From assembly GCA_963662175.1 (NCBI GenBank), contig OY759216.1:36659087-36723086 (forward strand): a DNA stretch of 64,000 nt, read 5' to 3'. Origin of the DNA: Aradus depressus. Its lineage: Eukaryota > Arthropoda > Insecta > Hemiptera > Aradidae. The notes below the pieces were generated by a model. That model was not told the origin of the DNA and did not search any database. It was given only the letters and a program-made list of their open reading frames with translations. The position numbers and the translations under genes are program-made. This document shows, one piece after another, positions 20,735 to 31,427 of this stretch (position 1 is the first letter of the stretch; each line of letters opens with the position of its first letter).

Positions 20735-22507
20735 GAGTTTGCGATGACAGAACGACGGATCCTGGGCCGTGACGGACGACGAGAAAGCCGATTTGTTTGC
20801 TGCGCATCTCTCATCTACTTTCAGACCTCATCACGATCTTTCAGACATCCCTCATGAATCACGTATTCACCATTTCTTAGACACACCCCTTCCTATCTCC
20901 CTCCCGCCAAAAGCCTTCATACCCTCCGAAGTTCAGTACGAAATTAAAAATCTCCCCAGAAGGAAGTCCCCGGGCTATGACCTGATAACAGCGGAGATTC
21001 TCCAGCGGCTGCCTCGGAAAGCTGTTGTATTTCTGACAACTCTGTACAATTCCATACTTCGTACAACATACTTTCCCATTCAGTGGAAGTACTCTGTTAT
21101 CACCATGATCCCAAAACCAAACAAACCTGAGAATGACCCTTCTTCCTTTCGACCTATCAGTCTTCTCTCTTTTCTTTCCAAGATCTTTGAAAAACTTTTC
21201 TATAAACGCCTCATTTCTATCCTTTCACTTCATCTTCCCGATCACCAGTTTGGGTTTCGTTCTTTTCACTCCACCACCCACCAACTGCACAGAGTTGTCG
21301 ACTACACAGCGTCTGCATTAGAGCGAAAACTCTATGCAGCCGGGGCATTCCTGGATATATCTCAGGCTTTTGAACGGGTCTGGCACGCGGGACTTCTATA
21401 TAAACTTAAACCCCTCCTACCCCATACATATTATCTTATTCTCCAGTCATACTTAACGGATAGGTATTTCGCCGTCCGTCAGGGCTCAGCTATTTCCTCC
21501 TGCCACCCCATACTGGCCGGCGTGCCTCAGGGCTCAATATTAGCCCCCCTATTATACTCCATGTACACCTTCGACTTACCCACCGACCCTCTCACATTAA
21601 CAGCCACATACGCAGATGACACCGCCATTTTAGCCTCTCACACAGATCCTCACACCACTTCACTCATACTACAGCAACACCTCAACAAAATTGAAGTTTG
21701 GAGTAAATCTTGGAAAATTAAATTTAACACCACAAAATGTCAACACATAACATTCGCTCTCCGCCGTGGTGACTGTCCCCCAGTATTCCTTGAAAACCAG
21801 CCATTACCCCATACCTCTTCCGTAAAATATTTAGGATTAACCCTCGATAGAAGGCTGACTTGGAACCCTCACACTCGGACGACACGACTCACACTAGACC
21901 GGCGACTTAGACTATTGTACAGTATTTTGAATAGGCGTTCTAAATTATCTACTCGACAAAAATTAAATTGTTATACTCATCTTCTCCGACCTCTCTGGAC
22001 CTATGGCTTACAAATATATGGTACAGCCAAGACTTCAAACATCAAAAGAATACAGATATTTCAATCCAAGACTCTCCGACTGATTACGCAATGCCCACCA
22101 TACGTTAGCAACAAGACTTTACACCGCGACTTGAACAACACACCCATAGACACTAGCATTAAACATTTATACCAACGTTTCTACACCAAAATTTACTTAC
22201 ATACCAATCCGGAAGTTCGCAAAATCCTAAGTACTTTACCCCACAATCCCCCAAGAAGATTAAAGAGAGTTTGGCATAGAGATCTCCTGGTATGAAGTGA
22301 TGTCATGAGGGTTCACCGCTGGGTGTTTTTCCTCTCTCAAGCCTCTCATGTCATATTTATTTTTATTATTTTATTTTATTTTTATTATTTTTGTATAGTA
22401 CCTACCTGTCAGCCCAGCCGCTGGTTGTGCATTTTTTTTGCATAGTTGTGGCTTTAAATAAATAAATCCAAAAAAAAAAAAAAAAAAAAAAAAAAGAGTT
22501 TGCGATG
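20735..22507 (+). mobile_element. Jockey-type LINE, 5'-truncated, with perfect TSD
   Basis: The element spans 20747-22495. GAGTTTGCGATG (12 bp) occurs at 20735-20746 and 22496-22507, directly against the truncated 5' end and the 26-nt A tail (22470-22495). Coding sequence to 22295 is uninterrupted, and a 3' UTR of about 175 bp follows. The intact frame, perfect duplication and long tail indicate a young insertion. The endonuclease and ORF1 regions are missing through 5' truncation, so the copy cannot move on its own. Confidence 0.96.
20748..22295 (+). CDS. Jockey-type reverse transcriptase, N-terminally truncated
   Basis: About 515 codons, open throughout. Order of RT parts: fingers SSFRPISLLSFLSKIFEKL (near residue 120); HQFGFRSFHSTTHQLHRVV; motif A AAGAFLDISQAFERVW with the catalytic D; motif B GVPQGSILAPLLYS; motif C TYADDTAILASH with the YADD pair; then VKYLGLTLDRRLTWNPHT; and the C-terminal RRLKRVWHRDLLV. 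All three catalytic aspartates are present. The first in-frame start-like codon at 20769 is GTG, and the same frame continues upstream as NDGSWAVTDD to the insertion junction, so no natural start is present. In an intact Jockey element this enzyme copies its own RNA at a nicked target by target-primed reverse transcription. Confidence 0.95.
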   Translation, partial: QNDGSWAVTDDEKADLFAAHLSSTFRPHHDLSDIPHESRIHHFLDTPLPISLPPKAFIPSEVQYEIKNLPRRKSPGYDLITAEILQRLPRKAVVFLTTLYNSILRTTYFPIQWKYSVITMIPKPNKPENDPSSFRPISLLSFLSKIFEKLFYKRLISILSLHLPDHQFGFRSFHSTTHQLHRVVDYTASALERKLYAAGAFLDISQAFERVWHAGLLYKLKPLLPHTYYLILQSYLTDRYFAVRQGSAISSCHPILAGVPQGSILAPLLYSMYTFDLPTDPLTLTATYADDTAILASHTDPHTTSLILQQHLNKIEVWSKSWKIKFNTTKCQHITFALRRGDCPPVFLENQPLPHTSSVKYLGLTLDRRLTWNPHTRTTRLTLDRRLRLLYSILNRRSKLSTRQKLNCYTHLLRPLWTYGLQIYGTAKTSNIKRIQIFQSKTLRLITQCPPYVSNKTLHRDLNNTPIDTSIKHLYQRFYTKIYLHTNPEVRKILSTLPHNPPRRLKRVWHRDLLV

Positions 22508-23469
22508 TAGATATAATATTAAAAGGGCAAAATAACTTTCTGTAATTCTTCGTTGCAAAACAGGAAGGTTCTCTGGTTATATTGGCCAATGGTCAATGAT
22601 AGCTGGAGATGTATCTTCAATAGGTGAACATCTGGAGAGATGTCTGGATGCAGCAGGAGACAGAAATCATAAAACTACAAATGGGAGCTAGAGGCATGAA
22701 CCACGGAACTGAGTGCGGGATGGTACTTCTCTGGAAGCTAGAGGAATACTAATCTAGATAAGGTATAGTGCACCCTCTAGAACAGGGATGAGTAAACTAA
22801 TCGAATTAGTTTAGCCAAAAATCAACAGATAGCGCCAAGCAAAAACCATAAATACTTCACAAAAATAAATTAACGCATTCGTAGGTAGTACAGTTCACAT
22901 TTCACTTGACCTGCCAGTTGTTACTTTTCGTCTGGATCTACTAGGTATGTATGTCACAGACGTTGAAAAATATTTTCGCAATTTTATTTTGTGGAAAGGT
23001 GTGGTTTTTGTCAAACGCCGTGGTTATTTTCTAACATAGCTGCCAGCTTTTTAATCACTAAGAAAATTCAAAAAATATAGATAAAGTACACGAGAATATT
23101 TCTTCTTCTTTTTTTTTCTTCTACTTCTTCTTCTTTCTCGTTTGTTATACCTCGTGAAAGTAGATTATAAGAAAATATTTGTGTACGGCGCGGAGGGATG
23201 TCCTTAACTTCCATCTGATGTCTCGGCCCTCCCAGCTTAGGGTGGCTTCAGCTTCAAGGGGCAAAACCAATAGATGTTTTCTTCCGCAAGAATTTATTAC
23301 TACCAGAATTGAACCAGAATTGGTTATTAGAAAGATTAAATTACAAAATAGGAAACATAAGATGGCCAATTTTATAGTCAGGCATCATGTGTTTCGAGCA
23401 TTATACAATACATGATAAACTTTTTGTTGCGCTAAAGAATGCAAGCTTTATGGTAATGAGTGGGATTCT
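22508..23469. other. Unassigned sequence with a small open frame
   Basis: A 78-codon frame at 23179-23415 (plus) shows no known motif. A CT-rich run lies at 23098-23140. No feature is called. Confidence 0.4.
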
Positions 23470-23763
23470 TGTGTCAGTTCATTCATATCAACGGCAGTTA
23501 TTACTGTTTCTGTGTTAAGCCTCCCAAAATCTGTTGAAAATTTGTTTTTATGTTATATAAAAAATATAAAATTTCGTGTCGATGTATATACATTCCATCT
23601 TTCGGTAGTTACCGAGTTCATAGACACACACAAAGGCAAACATGTATCTTATAATATTTGAAAACAGAGGTTTGGAAAACGTAAAATCCTGCTACAAACA
23701 CAACATCCCATTTCTGACTGATAACATAACTTCTCCCATACATCGTATAGTTGTGGAAGTAAA
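23470..23763 (+). repeat. Family R repeat, 3' part
   Basis: TCATATCAACGGCAGTTATT, TCGGTAGTTACCGAG, ACACACACAAAGGC, and the terminus ACTTCTCCCATACATCGTATAGTTGTGGAAGT with its hairpin arms. Confidence 0.8.
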
Positions 23764-24002
23764 ACGGGGTCTATAAGGCTACCGATGTAAGGAGAAGGAA
23801 TGTTGATTTGGTGGAAACGGGCAACCACTTTGGTTGGACGTTGTGGTCGCTAGAACTATCAGTCAAGTAGGTGTTCTAGGAGGTCTTACATAGGTCTCAT
23901 ACCCGCTGAATCTCTCAAAGCCCACCGGACACATCCCCCTGCCAACAGCACAACTAAATAGCAAACATAAGTCGTTTATGTCGCGTAGCTAAAGAGGAAC
24001 GT
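23764..24002. other. Unassigned sequence
   Basis: Nothing recognised. Confidence 0.4.
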
Positions 24003-24480
24003 CGTAGATGAATCACTGGTTATGTACTTCCCCTGCACGAATTAATCAATTATGTTTTCGCTCTCCCTATAAAGCCGATCGACTAAAACTCAATATTTAA
24101 CTTACATAGTGGTTTCTGAATCCTCATATTAAATTTTGTGTTGATACATTCGTTATATAAGTTAATACATTTTTTTTTGTTGAGCCCCACCTTTGACCAA
24201 GGGCTTCCCTTCTGCCGATTTTGCTGAAAATCCACAGGTGTCACCCTTATCAGGTACTGGAAGCATGTATAAAATTAAATGTCGATTGCTCTTTTTACAG
24301 ACTGGCGGAGAAAAAATAATGCTCTTTAACCCTACGCCGGGGACTGCTCCAGGCACACAGTAATACAGCCATCGGCTCACATTTAGCCCGAGCTCTCTCG
24401 GCGCGCCAAGGAAATGAAGGTGGGCTGAATACACATTTAAACTTTCATGTCGATATATTCATTCTATCGGAAGTCACAGA
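24003..24480 (+). repeat. Family R repeat with a GC-rich insert
   Basis: Head GTAGATGAATCACTGGTTATG, TTCCCCTGCACGAATTAATC and TTTTCGCTCTCCC. The R order is broken at about 24290-24430 by GC-rich sequence (GCCGGGGACTGCTCCAGGC, AGCCCGAGCTCTCTCGGCGC), then R resumes with TCATGTCGATATATTCATTC. The insert could be a short LINE 3' fragment on the minus strand; this is not established. Confidence 0.7.
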
Positions 24481-24501
24481 CACAGGCAATTTCACTTCTC
24501 C

Positions 24502-24972
24502 AGCTATAAACAAAATAAAGGAGAAGTTATGAAATTTTATGTTCACTTTTCATCGGAATTTTATGTTTTCGACCCCTGATTCCAAAAAAAAAAAGGTATC
24601 TGTGAACACGATAACTCCCAACAGAATGAATATACCGACATGAACTTTTAAAAGCATATCCAGAACCCCATGAGGACGACACCTATTGGTTTTCAGCCAA
24701 ATAGACCAAAGGAAAAGGAAAGTTAGGGAGAGGGCAGGTTTAACCCAAAAATACTAATTACTGTCGTTGTATTGAATGTATTGACATTTTATACGTGAAT
24801 TCAAAACCCTATAAGCACGACACCAATTAATATTTCGTGAAATCGGCAGTTGGGAAGGGGGGGGACTGGAGGAGGGAGTCTCAACTCAGAAACTGTCTAT
24901 GTAATGAACGTATCGACTCGAAATTTAGTATGAGGATTCAGAAATTCATTTTTAAGTCAACCATTGTTTTTT
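24502..24972 (-). repeat. Family R repeat, inverted relative to its neighbours
   Basis: AAAGGAGAAGTTATGAAATT, GGAATTTTATGTTTTCGACC, A run, ACACGATAACTCCCAACAG, TTTTCAGCCAAATAGACC and TAATTACTGTCGTTG: the R blocks in reverse order. It faces the plus-strand copy at 24003. Confidence 0.8.
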
Positions 24973-24984
24973 AGGCATTTATGC

Positions 24985-25116
24985 CACTGATATACCAATT
25001 TTTTTTTCATCTTTGGAATAGAGTATCTCGGAAAACACGAAATTCCAATGATAACTTAACATCGAATTTTTGATCGATTAGGTAACTTTCTCTATACTTT
25101 CGTCTAGCTGGGGAAG
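24985..25116 (+). repeat. Family R terminal block
   Basis: T run, GGAATAGAGTATCTCGGAAA, ACTTAACATCGAATTTTTGA, and CTTTCTCTATACTTTCGTCTAGCTGGGGAAG. Confidence 0.82.
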
Positions 25117-25447
25117 TAATATAATTGCTTTTCAGTAGATGAATTAATATTATTATTTATAGAAAAAAAAAAATCTCAAGTAAGGTAAGAAATATAGGCA
25201 AAGAAAGAGAATTATTGCCTTAGGAGAAAGTAGAGCGGTAAAAAGAGGTGAGGAGGTCTGGCACTGATTGCTAGGATTTAGAGTTCTCCGTAATTGCATA
25301 CCATCTCCAGGGAAGGAGTTTAAAACATCTCACAAGGAAATATTTATATTTTTTTGTAGCCAACCCCAAACAAACGTTGACGTTAAGGAGTTCCTTTTCA
25401 AGTTCATTTTTAAACATTCTAAGTATATATGGTAATATTTCTCATTG

Positions 25448-25830
25448 AAAAAAGTCGTCTGTGAATCACTCGTAATGTACTTCCCCAGTACGGAATATTC
25501 AATTAAATTTTCGTTCTCCGTCAAAACGAATCAACTGTTTTGGTTAAAAATCAATAGTTGACTTAAATCAGACTGATAGGAAATATGTTTTCATTTATGG
25601 AATCAGCGCAGGAAGTGAAAAAGTTGTCGGTGAATCTCGGGAAATGTACTTCCCCAGTGCGAATTAATAAACTGTTGTCATTGCTCCTCTAAAACCAATT
25701 TAAGGATTTAGTTGAAAATCAATGGAATTTTTACCCAGGGATATCTGGATACTCATAATAAATGGTCTCTTGATATATTCGTTCATCGACAGTTATTAGG
25801 GTTTTTGAATAAGGGCTGTGCTGGCCGTAT
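25448..25830 (+). repeat. Two consecutive family R heads
   Basis: AAAAAGTCGTCTGTGAATCA...ATGTACTTCCCCAGTACG at 25448, and AAAAAGTTGTCGGTGAATCT...ATGTACTTCCCCAGTGCG at 25618. The head block is repeated in tandem about 170 bp apart, with the ATTCGTTCATCGACAGTTATTAGGG block after the second. Confidence 0.78.
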
Positions 25831-26034
25831 AAGCTCGAGTGTAGTTCTTCGTATGTATTATTTCATTGATGAAACTTCTGTATGTAGCTATGGATGTTTG
25901 TAAGTAAGTCCGAATCTGTGTTGGTACCGAAAAGACAAAAGTAAATAAAAAAAAAGTTGTTGATTTGAACCTCGCCTTATTGAGTCCTGGATTCACTTTA
26001 AATCTTTATTTAAAAAGGCAGTTTTTCAGTACAA

Positions 26035-26165
26035 CACCCTCTGTTAGTTCCCCCTCCTTTCCATTTGTCCGATTTCAATGAAAATCCTTATGGTGTTCTG
26101 GATAAACATACAATTTCTTGCCGATATATTCATGCTATCAGAAATTATCATGTTCAAAGATAATC
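26035..26165 (+). repeat. Family R internal block
   Basis: TTCCATTTGTCCGATTTCAA, CTTGCCGATATATTCATGCT and ATCAGAAATTATCATGTTC, up to the inversion point at about 26168. Confidence 0.72.
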
Positions 26166-26167
26166 AG

Positions 26168-26572
26168 ACAAGGGAAATTTACTTCCTCAGCTATACAAAG
26201 TGTAGGGGGAAGTTATGTAATCGACCAGCAATTTTAGGTTGAGTTTTCACCGGAATTTCATAATTTTCGACACTCTTATTCCAAAAACCAAAAATAAAAT
26301 CCTATTTAATGTATTTATTGGTCCAAAGTTTTATATGTGTATCCAGAAATTGTCCAAAAAAACGTGGAGATTAGGAGAGGGAGGAGCGGACAAAAACCCC
26401 AATAATTGTCGATGTAACGAATGTACCAACACAAAATTAGTGTGATGAATCAGAAGTCCTTAATTGAGTCTAAATCAAATCGGTAAATTGGTTTTAGAGG
26501 GAGAGAATAAACTTTGTTGATTAATTCGCTCTGGGGAAGTACATTGTCAGCGTTTCATTGACCACTTTTTTT
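26168..26572 (-). repeat. Family R repeat, inverted arm
   Basis: ACTTCCTCAGCTATACAAAG...AGGGGGAAGTTATGTAATCG (terminal hairpin, reverse), GGAATTTCATAATTTTCGAC, then internal blocks, ending CTCTGGGGAAGTACATTGTC and ACCACTTTTTTT. With 25448-26165 it forms a fold-back unit of about 1.1 kb. Confidence 0.8.
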
Positions 26573-27060
26573 GTTTAGAGTTTTAGGGAAAACATTATCC
26601 TAGATTTGAATGGTGGGCTGTTACATTCAAAATTTGATTCTGATGTTAGTGCTCATATTGAGAAATATTGAATGACAAAGACCGCAAAGAAACACCTCAT
26701 ATCTGTGAAAAGCTCCACTTCGATCTCTATACCTCTGTCAGAGGCTAGGTTCCGTTCTCAAAGAGCTTTTAGAGGAGATATCTGTAACCTCATCGGAGCC
26801 TCGCCAATATCTACGGGGCGGAGAAAGTCACTTATATTGGGTTAGCAGAGGAAAAGAATATATGACGAATTGATAGAGAAAGGATTGGGAATGTCGGGGA
26901 TGAGGGGGTGAATGGTTAAAGTCGCTGCCCTTTAAGAAGGAAGTAGACTGGACGCAAATACCTTTTGATGAATAAACATCAATCCTGTTTACATGTATTA
27001 TAATTTTATTTATATATTTACAACGGCATAACATTTGCCATTAGCAATTGCGATAAATAG
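26573..27060. other. Unassigned sequence
   Basis: Nothing recognised; no repeat ends seen. Confidence 0.4.
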
Positions 27061-27117
27061 TGCAGTGTCTGGTGCGTGGCTGTACTTCTGAGGTACGTGA
27101 CCGAAGCGGAGTCTAGG

Positions 27118-27651
27118 CTAGTCCTGGAGCAGGTCCCTCTGCCATATCCGCTTGAGGCGTCGTGGTGGATTGGTTGGGAGGGTGTTTGTAGATAATTATC
27201 TTATATTATAATTCTTGTATAAGTGCATTGGCGTGATGATGGAGTTTGTCGTGAAAAGTTTGATATCGTGTCCTGATAACAGAAGGTACAAATGGGATGT
27301 TGAGGTCATTATGTAAAGTGAGGTTGGATACGTAAAATGGGGCATTGGCAATGTGGCGTTGTATAATGGATTGTATTGACTGAAGACATTGTATGTTTGA
27401 TTTTTTGGCTGATCCCCATATCTCGATGCCGTAAGTCCAGATGGGTTTTAGTACAGTGTTGTATATGTGAAGTTTGTTTTCAAGCGATAATGTCGATCGT
27501 CGTCCGATGATTGATTTCAGTCGTCCAAATCGTCTTTTGAGGTCTGTGCGTTTCAGTCTGATATGAGTTGTCCAAGTTAAACGTCTGTCTAAATAAAGTC
27601 CTAGATATAGGACAGTGTCGGATGCAGGAATGGGCTGGTTGTTCATCTGTT
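27118..27651 (-). pseudogene. Jockey-type LINE C-terminal region
   Basis: Reverse translation: LYLGLYLDRRLTWTTHIRLK, KLHIYNTVLKPIWTYGIEIW, GSAKKSNIQCLQSIQSIIQR, NAPFYVSNLTLHNDLNIPFV, then after a shift near 27200 TLPTNPPRRLKRIWQRDLLQD and a stop at about 27118. The RT palm is lost through 5' truncation at about 27651, where the copy abuts an (ATA)n tail of another element. Otherwise the frame is open over 146 codons. Confidence 0.9.
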
Positions 27652-27652
27652 A

Positions 27653-27840
27653 TAATAATAATAATAATATTTATGTTTAACCATAAATTAGTAATTGGAT
27701 ACGTCATACAATTTTGAACATCAAAATACCTCTCTTTTTGAAAAAAGTATAACTCATAAAGAAAATAATTTCTTTAATGCCCTTCCCCACTTCTTGAAGA
27801 CAGTAGAAACAATAAGAAAATTTAACTAATAACGTATATG
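27653..27840 (-). mobile_element. LINE 3' end with (TAA)n tail and inverted 5' segment
   Basis: 27653-27715 read on the minus strand is GACGTATCCAATTAC...TTAAACATAAATATTATTAT, matching the tail at 63650-63700. Adjacent bases 27760-27830 match the LINE C-terminus at 55380-55510 but in plus orientation (NNFFNALPHFLKTVETIRKF). An inverted 5' part joined to a direct 3' part is the pattern left by twin priming. Confidence 0.65.
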
Positions 27841-27917
27841 TTAGAGGTAACCTATTTGGAAAAGGAATTTCTTTCTCATTGTTCAGAAAAAGGAAAATAA
27901 TAATAAAAAAAATCAAA

Positions 27918-28056
27918 TAATCACCGGCTATATACTTCCCCTCCCCTAACTCGTATTAATCAATTACGATTTCGCACTCTCTCCAAAGTCAATCTCAAGT
28001 CGGTAATTGAGTCGAGCCCCCTTCTCTGATCCGCCTTCCCTTTGACCGATTCAGAG
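27918..28056 (+). repeat. Family R head
   Basis: AATCACCGGCTATATACTTC, CGTATTAATCAATTACGATT, TTCGCACTCTCTCC, then CCGCCTTCCCTTTGACCGAT. Confidence 0.75.
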
Positions 28057-28065
28057 AACCCAGTA

Positions 28066-28178
28066 GAGAAGGGGTCAAAGAAATGGACACATCAATGAAG
28101 GACTCGTTGCATCCATTTCTTTGATTCCTTCTCTAATCATTTTCAGCACCTGAAGATGGCTAATTGCCGAAACTGGTT
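28066..28178. repeat. Short inverted repeat next to a hammerhead-like core
   Basis: GAGAAGGGGTCAAAGAAATG(GA) at 28066-28087 is mirrored with two mismatches at 28112-28133. It is followed by CCTGAAGAT-GGC-TAATT-GCC-GAAACTGG at 28149-28177. The arrangement parallels the Penelope-like 3' region at 13672-13782. Confidence 0.75.
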
Positions 28179-28179
28179 C

Positions 28180-28478
28180 GAGGGCGCCGGTAGCTCAGTG
28201 GTATCAAGGTCGTGAGTTCGAAACCCGGCTGAGGCTCTTAGTTTATTTTATCTGGGAGGTAAAATAAACTTAAGCACGTCCTTTGGATGAGACGTTACAC
28301 GACAGTCCGGAGCCTGTATATCTCACTAAAGACCCCTGAAAAATTTAGGGTAGGCAAAATTTAGGACTCCCACAGTAGAGTCAGGCTCATGTTGGCCCGA
28401 GTGACGAAAGAGCGCTCTGGTAGTAGGCGATATGACCTCGTAGTTAAAGCCCGGGCATGAGTCTTAATAACTAATTAT
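28180..28478 (+). mobile_element. SINE-A with internal deletion in the tRNA head
   Basis: GAGGGCGCCGGTAGCTCAGT leads straight to GGTATCAAGGTCGTGAGTTCG, so about 20 nt between box A and box B are missing. The body and the tail TCTTAATAACTAATTA are intact. Confidence 0.9.
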
Positions 28479-28805
28479 CGTTGGATTGATACATCTGTAA
28501 CAATTATTTAGAGGTATCTCCATCACAGGAGCTAAGGATATGGGAGTCCCTTAAAACAACTATAAGTTTACATTATAGCCCATTCTTCTTTCTCTGAACT
28601 TATGCAGACACACAAGGAGGATGCCCATAAAATAGAAAAACTTTTCCAATAAGCTCACACCCCTCTTCTAGGCAAAGTTGAATTTGATTACATCCTATAC
28701 ATCAGAGTCAATGATTTTATTTCATTCCTTATATCACCTTCAGGCCACCGTACGGGGCATACATACACTTACATGCGTTGTTCGTTTCTGAGGCTCAAAC
28801 CTGAG
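28479..28805. other. Unassigned sequence
   Basis: Nothing recognised. Confidence 0.4.
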
Positions 28806-28975
28806 CTTCAAATGAGGGCGTGCTAACCTATTGAGCTCAAGAACGCTCAAAACCTGGCCGAGGCCCTTAGGTTTTATATCTGGAAGGTAAAATCTTGAGC
28901 ACGCTGTTTGAATGAGACGTTAGAGGATGGTCCCGAGCCTGTGCTATGCCAGATACATGTTAAAGACCCTGGTTT
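28806..28975 (+). mobile_element. SINE-A, 5' half
   Basis: TATTGAGCTCAAGAACGC, CCGAGGCCCTTAGG, ATGGTCCCGAGCCTGTGC and TTAAAGACCCTGG. It is cut before the 3' half. Confidence 0.75.
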
Positions 28976-29290
28976 GTTCACAGAAGAGTACAGAATTTTG
29001 CCATTCCTAGTTAAGTTATATATGCCCCCGGACGATAAATTTGTATCGACTAAAGAACTCGATACATTCAAAACGCATCAGGAGTTATATTAACAGAGAC
29101 TCTGGAATCTCTGAATCCATTTTTTTTGTATCGATTTATATGTACATTCGGTCAGGAGATATGTCCACATAACACATACACATAGGCATATATTTTATTT
29201 ATTTATTTTCAACATTGGATTCAAGGAGTTGGAAAACAAGAAATTCTGGGGAAAACTCAAGGAATATTTGAATAAATAAAACAAATCTCA
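28976..29290 (+). repeat. Decayed family R-like sequence
   Basis: TATCGACTAAAGAACTCGAT, TCGGTCAGGAGATATG and TTGGATTCAAGGAGTTGG...ACAAGAAATTCTGGGGAAAA follow the R order at low similarity. Two opposed 60-65 codon frames here have no motif. Confidence 0.4.
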
Positions 29291-29533
29291 TAAAAAAAAA
29301 ATAAATCATCATATGATTATAGTTCAAGAAAAATGGAGGGGGTATCAAATTGAGTTACCTTATTCAAACAAAGATCTATTTTTGCTTTAAAACATTTTTC
29401 TAGTTTTTCGAACAAATCGAGTGTGGAACCTTGTCAACACAATGTAAAAAATCGACTTTTTTGTCGCCTAGAAAATTGTAACGAGACTATTCGGTGGTCC
29501 TTAAATTCGGTGTATGTATGTTTATATTAACCA

Positions 29534-29560
29534 CCTGATGATGGCAGATAATTGTCGAGG
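29534..29560 (+). repeat. Hammerhead-like core, decayed
   Basis: CCTGATGATGGCAGATAATTGTCGAGG: the CTGATGAT box is intact and the second box is changed (CGAGG for CGAAA). Confidence 0.45.
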
Positions 29561-29795
29561 TAAAAACAAATTGAGCACGCCGTCCTTCGATTTAAGCGAT
29601 GGTCCCGAGCCAGTGTGATTTCAGGTACTCGTCAAAGACCGTCCTTAGCTAATTAAACCTGGGTAGGCAAAATTTAGGATTCTCACAGTAGAGTCGGCTT
29701 ATGTCCACCAGAGTGACGAAAGAGCTCTGTGATAGAAGGGGATATGACCTCGTAATCAAAGCCCGGGCATGAGGCACAATAACTAACTAAATAAA
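29561..29795 (+). mobile_element. SINE-A, 5'-truncated
   Basis: TTGAGCACGCCGTCCTTCGA through TATGACCTCGTAATCAAAGC, ending CACAATAACTAACTAAATAA. Confidence 0.85.
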
Positions 29796-30022
29796 AAAAT
29801 ATATTGTTAAACTGATAACCGTGTTACTTATTTACAAGTAAGTCTCCTATACCCGCCTTCCAATAAAGGAATAAATTCGAAAACTTAGTCCTATTGACTA
29901 ATTCCCAGCAGTTTGAAAAGAGGGAGAAATGAATTTGAAAGGGAGGAGGGGGTTAGTAAAACTGTAAAAGAGGTCGCATCAGATATTTTAAATAATGAAA
30001 CGACTAAAATTGAACTTAAGTT

Positions 30023-30086
30023 AAGTTCCGGAACTACTACCAACAAGTCTCCATAAGTTCCGGAACTACTACCAACAAGTCTCCAT
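30023..30086 (+). repeat. Exact tandem duplication, 32 bp x 2
   Basis: AGTTCCGGAACTACTACCAA followed by CAAGTCTCCATA occurs twice in a row. Confidence 0.92.
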
Positions 30087-30509
30087 AAGCCTCAGGGAAC
30101 CAGGCCTTCAATACTAAGAAAGTTTCAGAATCTGGTGAACTTTCACAAGTAAAAGTATAGTATAAATATAATTTCGGTATAAAATCCGCGGAGAGAAAGT
30201 AGCAGGTTAGATATCTGACTCCTTATTAAAATTCAAGCCGGGTTCGGCCCTCTTCCGACCGTATTAAGTTAACTCCCTCAAACTAATTTCCTACTTTAAA
30301 TACATTTCGATCTTTTCAGTAAACTCAAACATTAAGTTTTTTGGTTTTGTGAAAATATACATTTCTCCAGAAAGTTGTTTCAAACAATTTATAATCTTAC
30401 CTGAAGTTAAAGTTGTTTTTTTCAAGAGACTATCATTAAACATAAAACAATAAGAAAAAAAATTACGGTGAACTGTCACCGAGGGAATTGATAAAATTTT
30501 TGCAATCTT
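30087..30509. other. Unassigned sequence
   Basis: Nothing recognised. Confidence 0.4.
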
Positions 30510-30580
30510 GAAATCATTCGACCGATATAGCTAACTAAAAATGTCTCACAACCGATATCGTGTCAATACATTCATTACAT
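30510..30580 (+). repeat. Family R, left part of an interrupted copy
   Basis: CGACCGATATAGCTAACTAA and ATCGTGTCAATACATTCATT, interrupted at 30581. R sequence resumes at about 31055. Confidence 0.6.
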
Positions 30581-31033
30581 TAAAAAGTAAAGAAAAAACG
30601 TATTTTTTTAAAAATATTGTCTATTTCACAAAATATTTATAGTATGGGAGTACTTTCGTATTCCTACCATCTTCAGCCACGACTTAACAAATACTAAATG
30701 GAAGTTCAACCAGTTTACAATCCAAACGGTACCCTTCCTTCAGCCCCCACGGGTTTTTTCCTGTCCCTACTGTACAGCTATGTCTTAAAATATGGAAAAC
30801 CTTAAAAATAAAATGTTGTCTCAAATTGAAAACTTAATAAAAGAAAAATTTTTGAAATAGTGTATGCTGATAAAAATACAAATGTATATGCAAATATGAA
30901 ATAAATCAAAGATGATAATAATAAATATATGAATAAAAATAAAAAAGCAATATCGAAAGTACTCCCATATTATATATATATTTTGTAAAATAAACAATAT
31001 TTTTTTTAAAACACGTTTTTTCTTTACTTTTTA
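30581..31033. mobile_element. Inverted-repeat element inserted in family R
   Basis: Terminal inverted repeats of about 78 bp (30581-30658 and 30954-31033): TAAAAAGTAAAGAAAAAACG, AATATTGTCTATTTCACAAA and ATGGGAGTACTTTCG. Inside the left arm is CTTCAGCCACGACTTAAC, the decayed hammerhead-like core read from the minus strand. The same family forms the long inverted repeat at 42882-43562. No transposase. Confidence 0.8.
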
Positions 31034-31291
31034 TTAGGTGTTTTACAATATCTCTGCAAAAGATGTTAAGTATCATTCATTACATTGACAGTTATTAGGT
31101 GTTAAGCATCCCCCCTTCCTTACGCCGATTTGGCTGAAAATCAATAGATTTCTTCCTGAGGGAGGGTTCTGAATACAACAAATAAAATTTCATGTTGATA
31201 CATTCATTCTATCGGGAGTTATCGTGTTGTGTTTTCTGTTGAAAACTTCGCACCGAATTTTTGACCGATTGCATAACTTAACCTATACATC
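31034..31291 (+). repeat. Family R, right part of the interrupted copy
   Basis: CATTCATTACATTGACAGTT, ACGCCGATTTGGCTGAAAAT, ATTCTATCGGGAGTTATCGT and CCTATACATCGAATAGCTGG. Confidence 0.8.
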
Positions 31292-31427
31292 GAATAGCTG
31301 GGTTTGTAAAAAATGTGTCACAACTCATAATTTACCAGGATTCAACCGTTTGAGGAATTTTGGAAAATTGGGTGTTCATTTGTTCATGGGGCCTCGTACC
31401 GCCTGAATTGATGTCACCGGTGTATCA

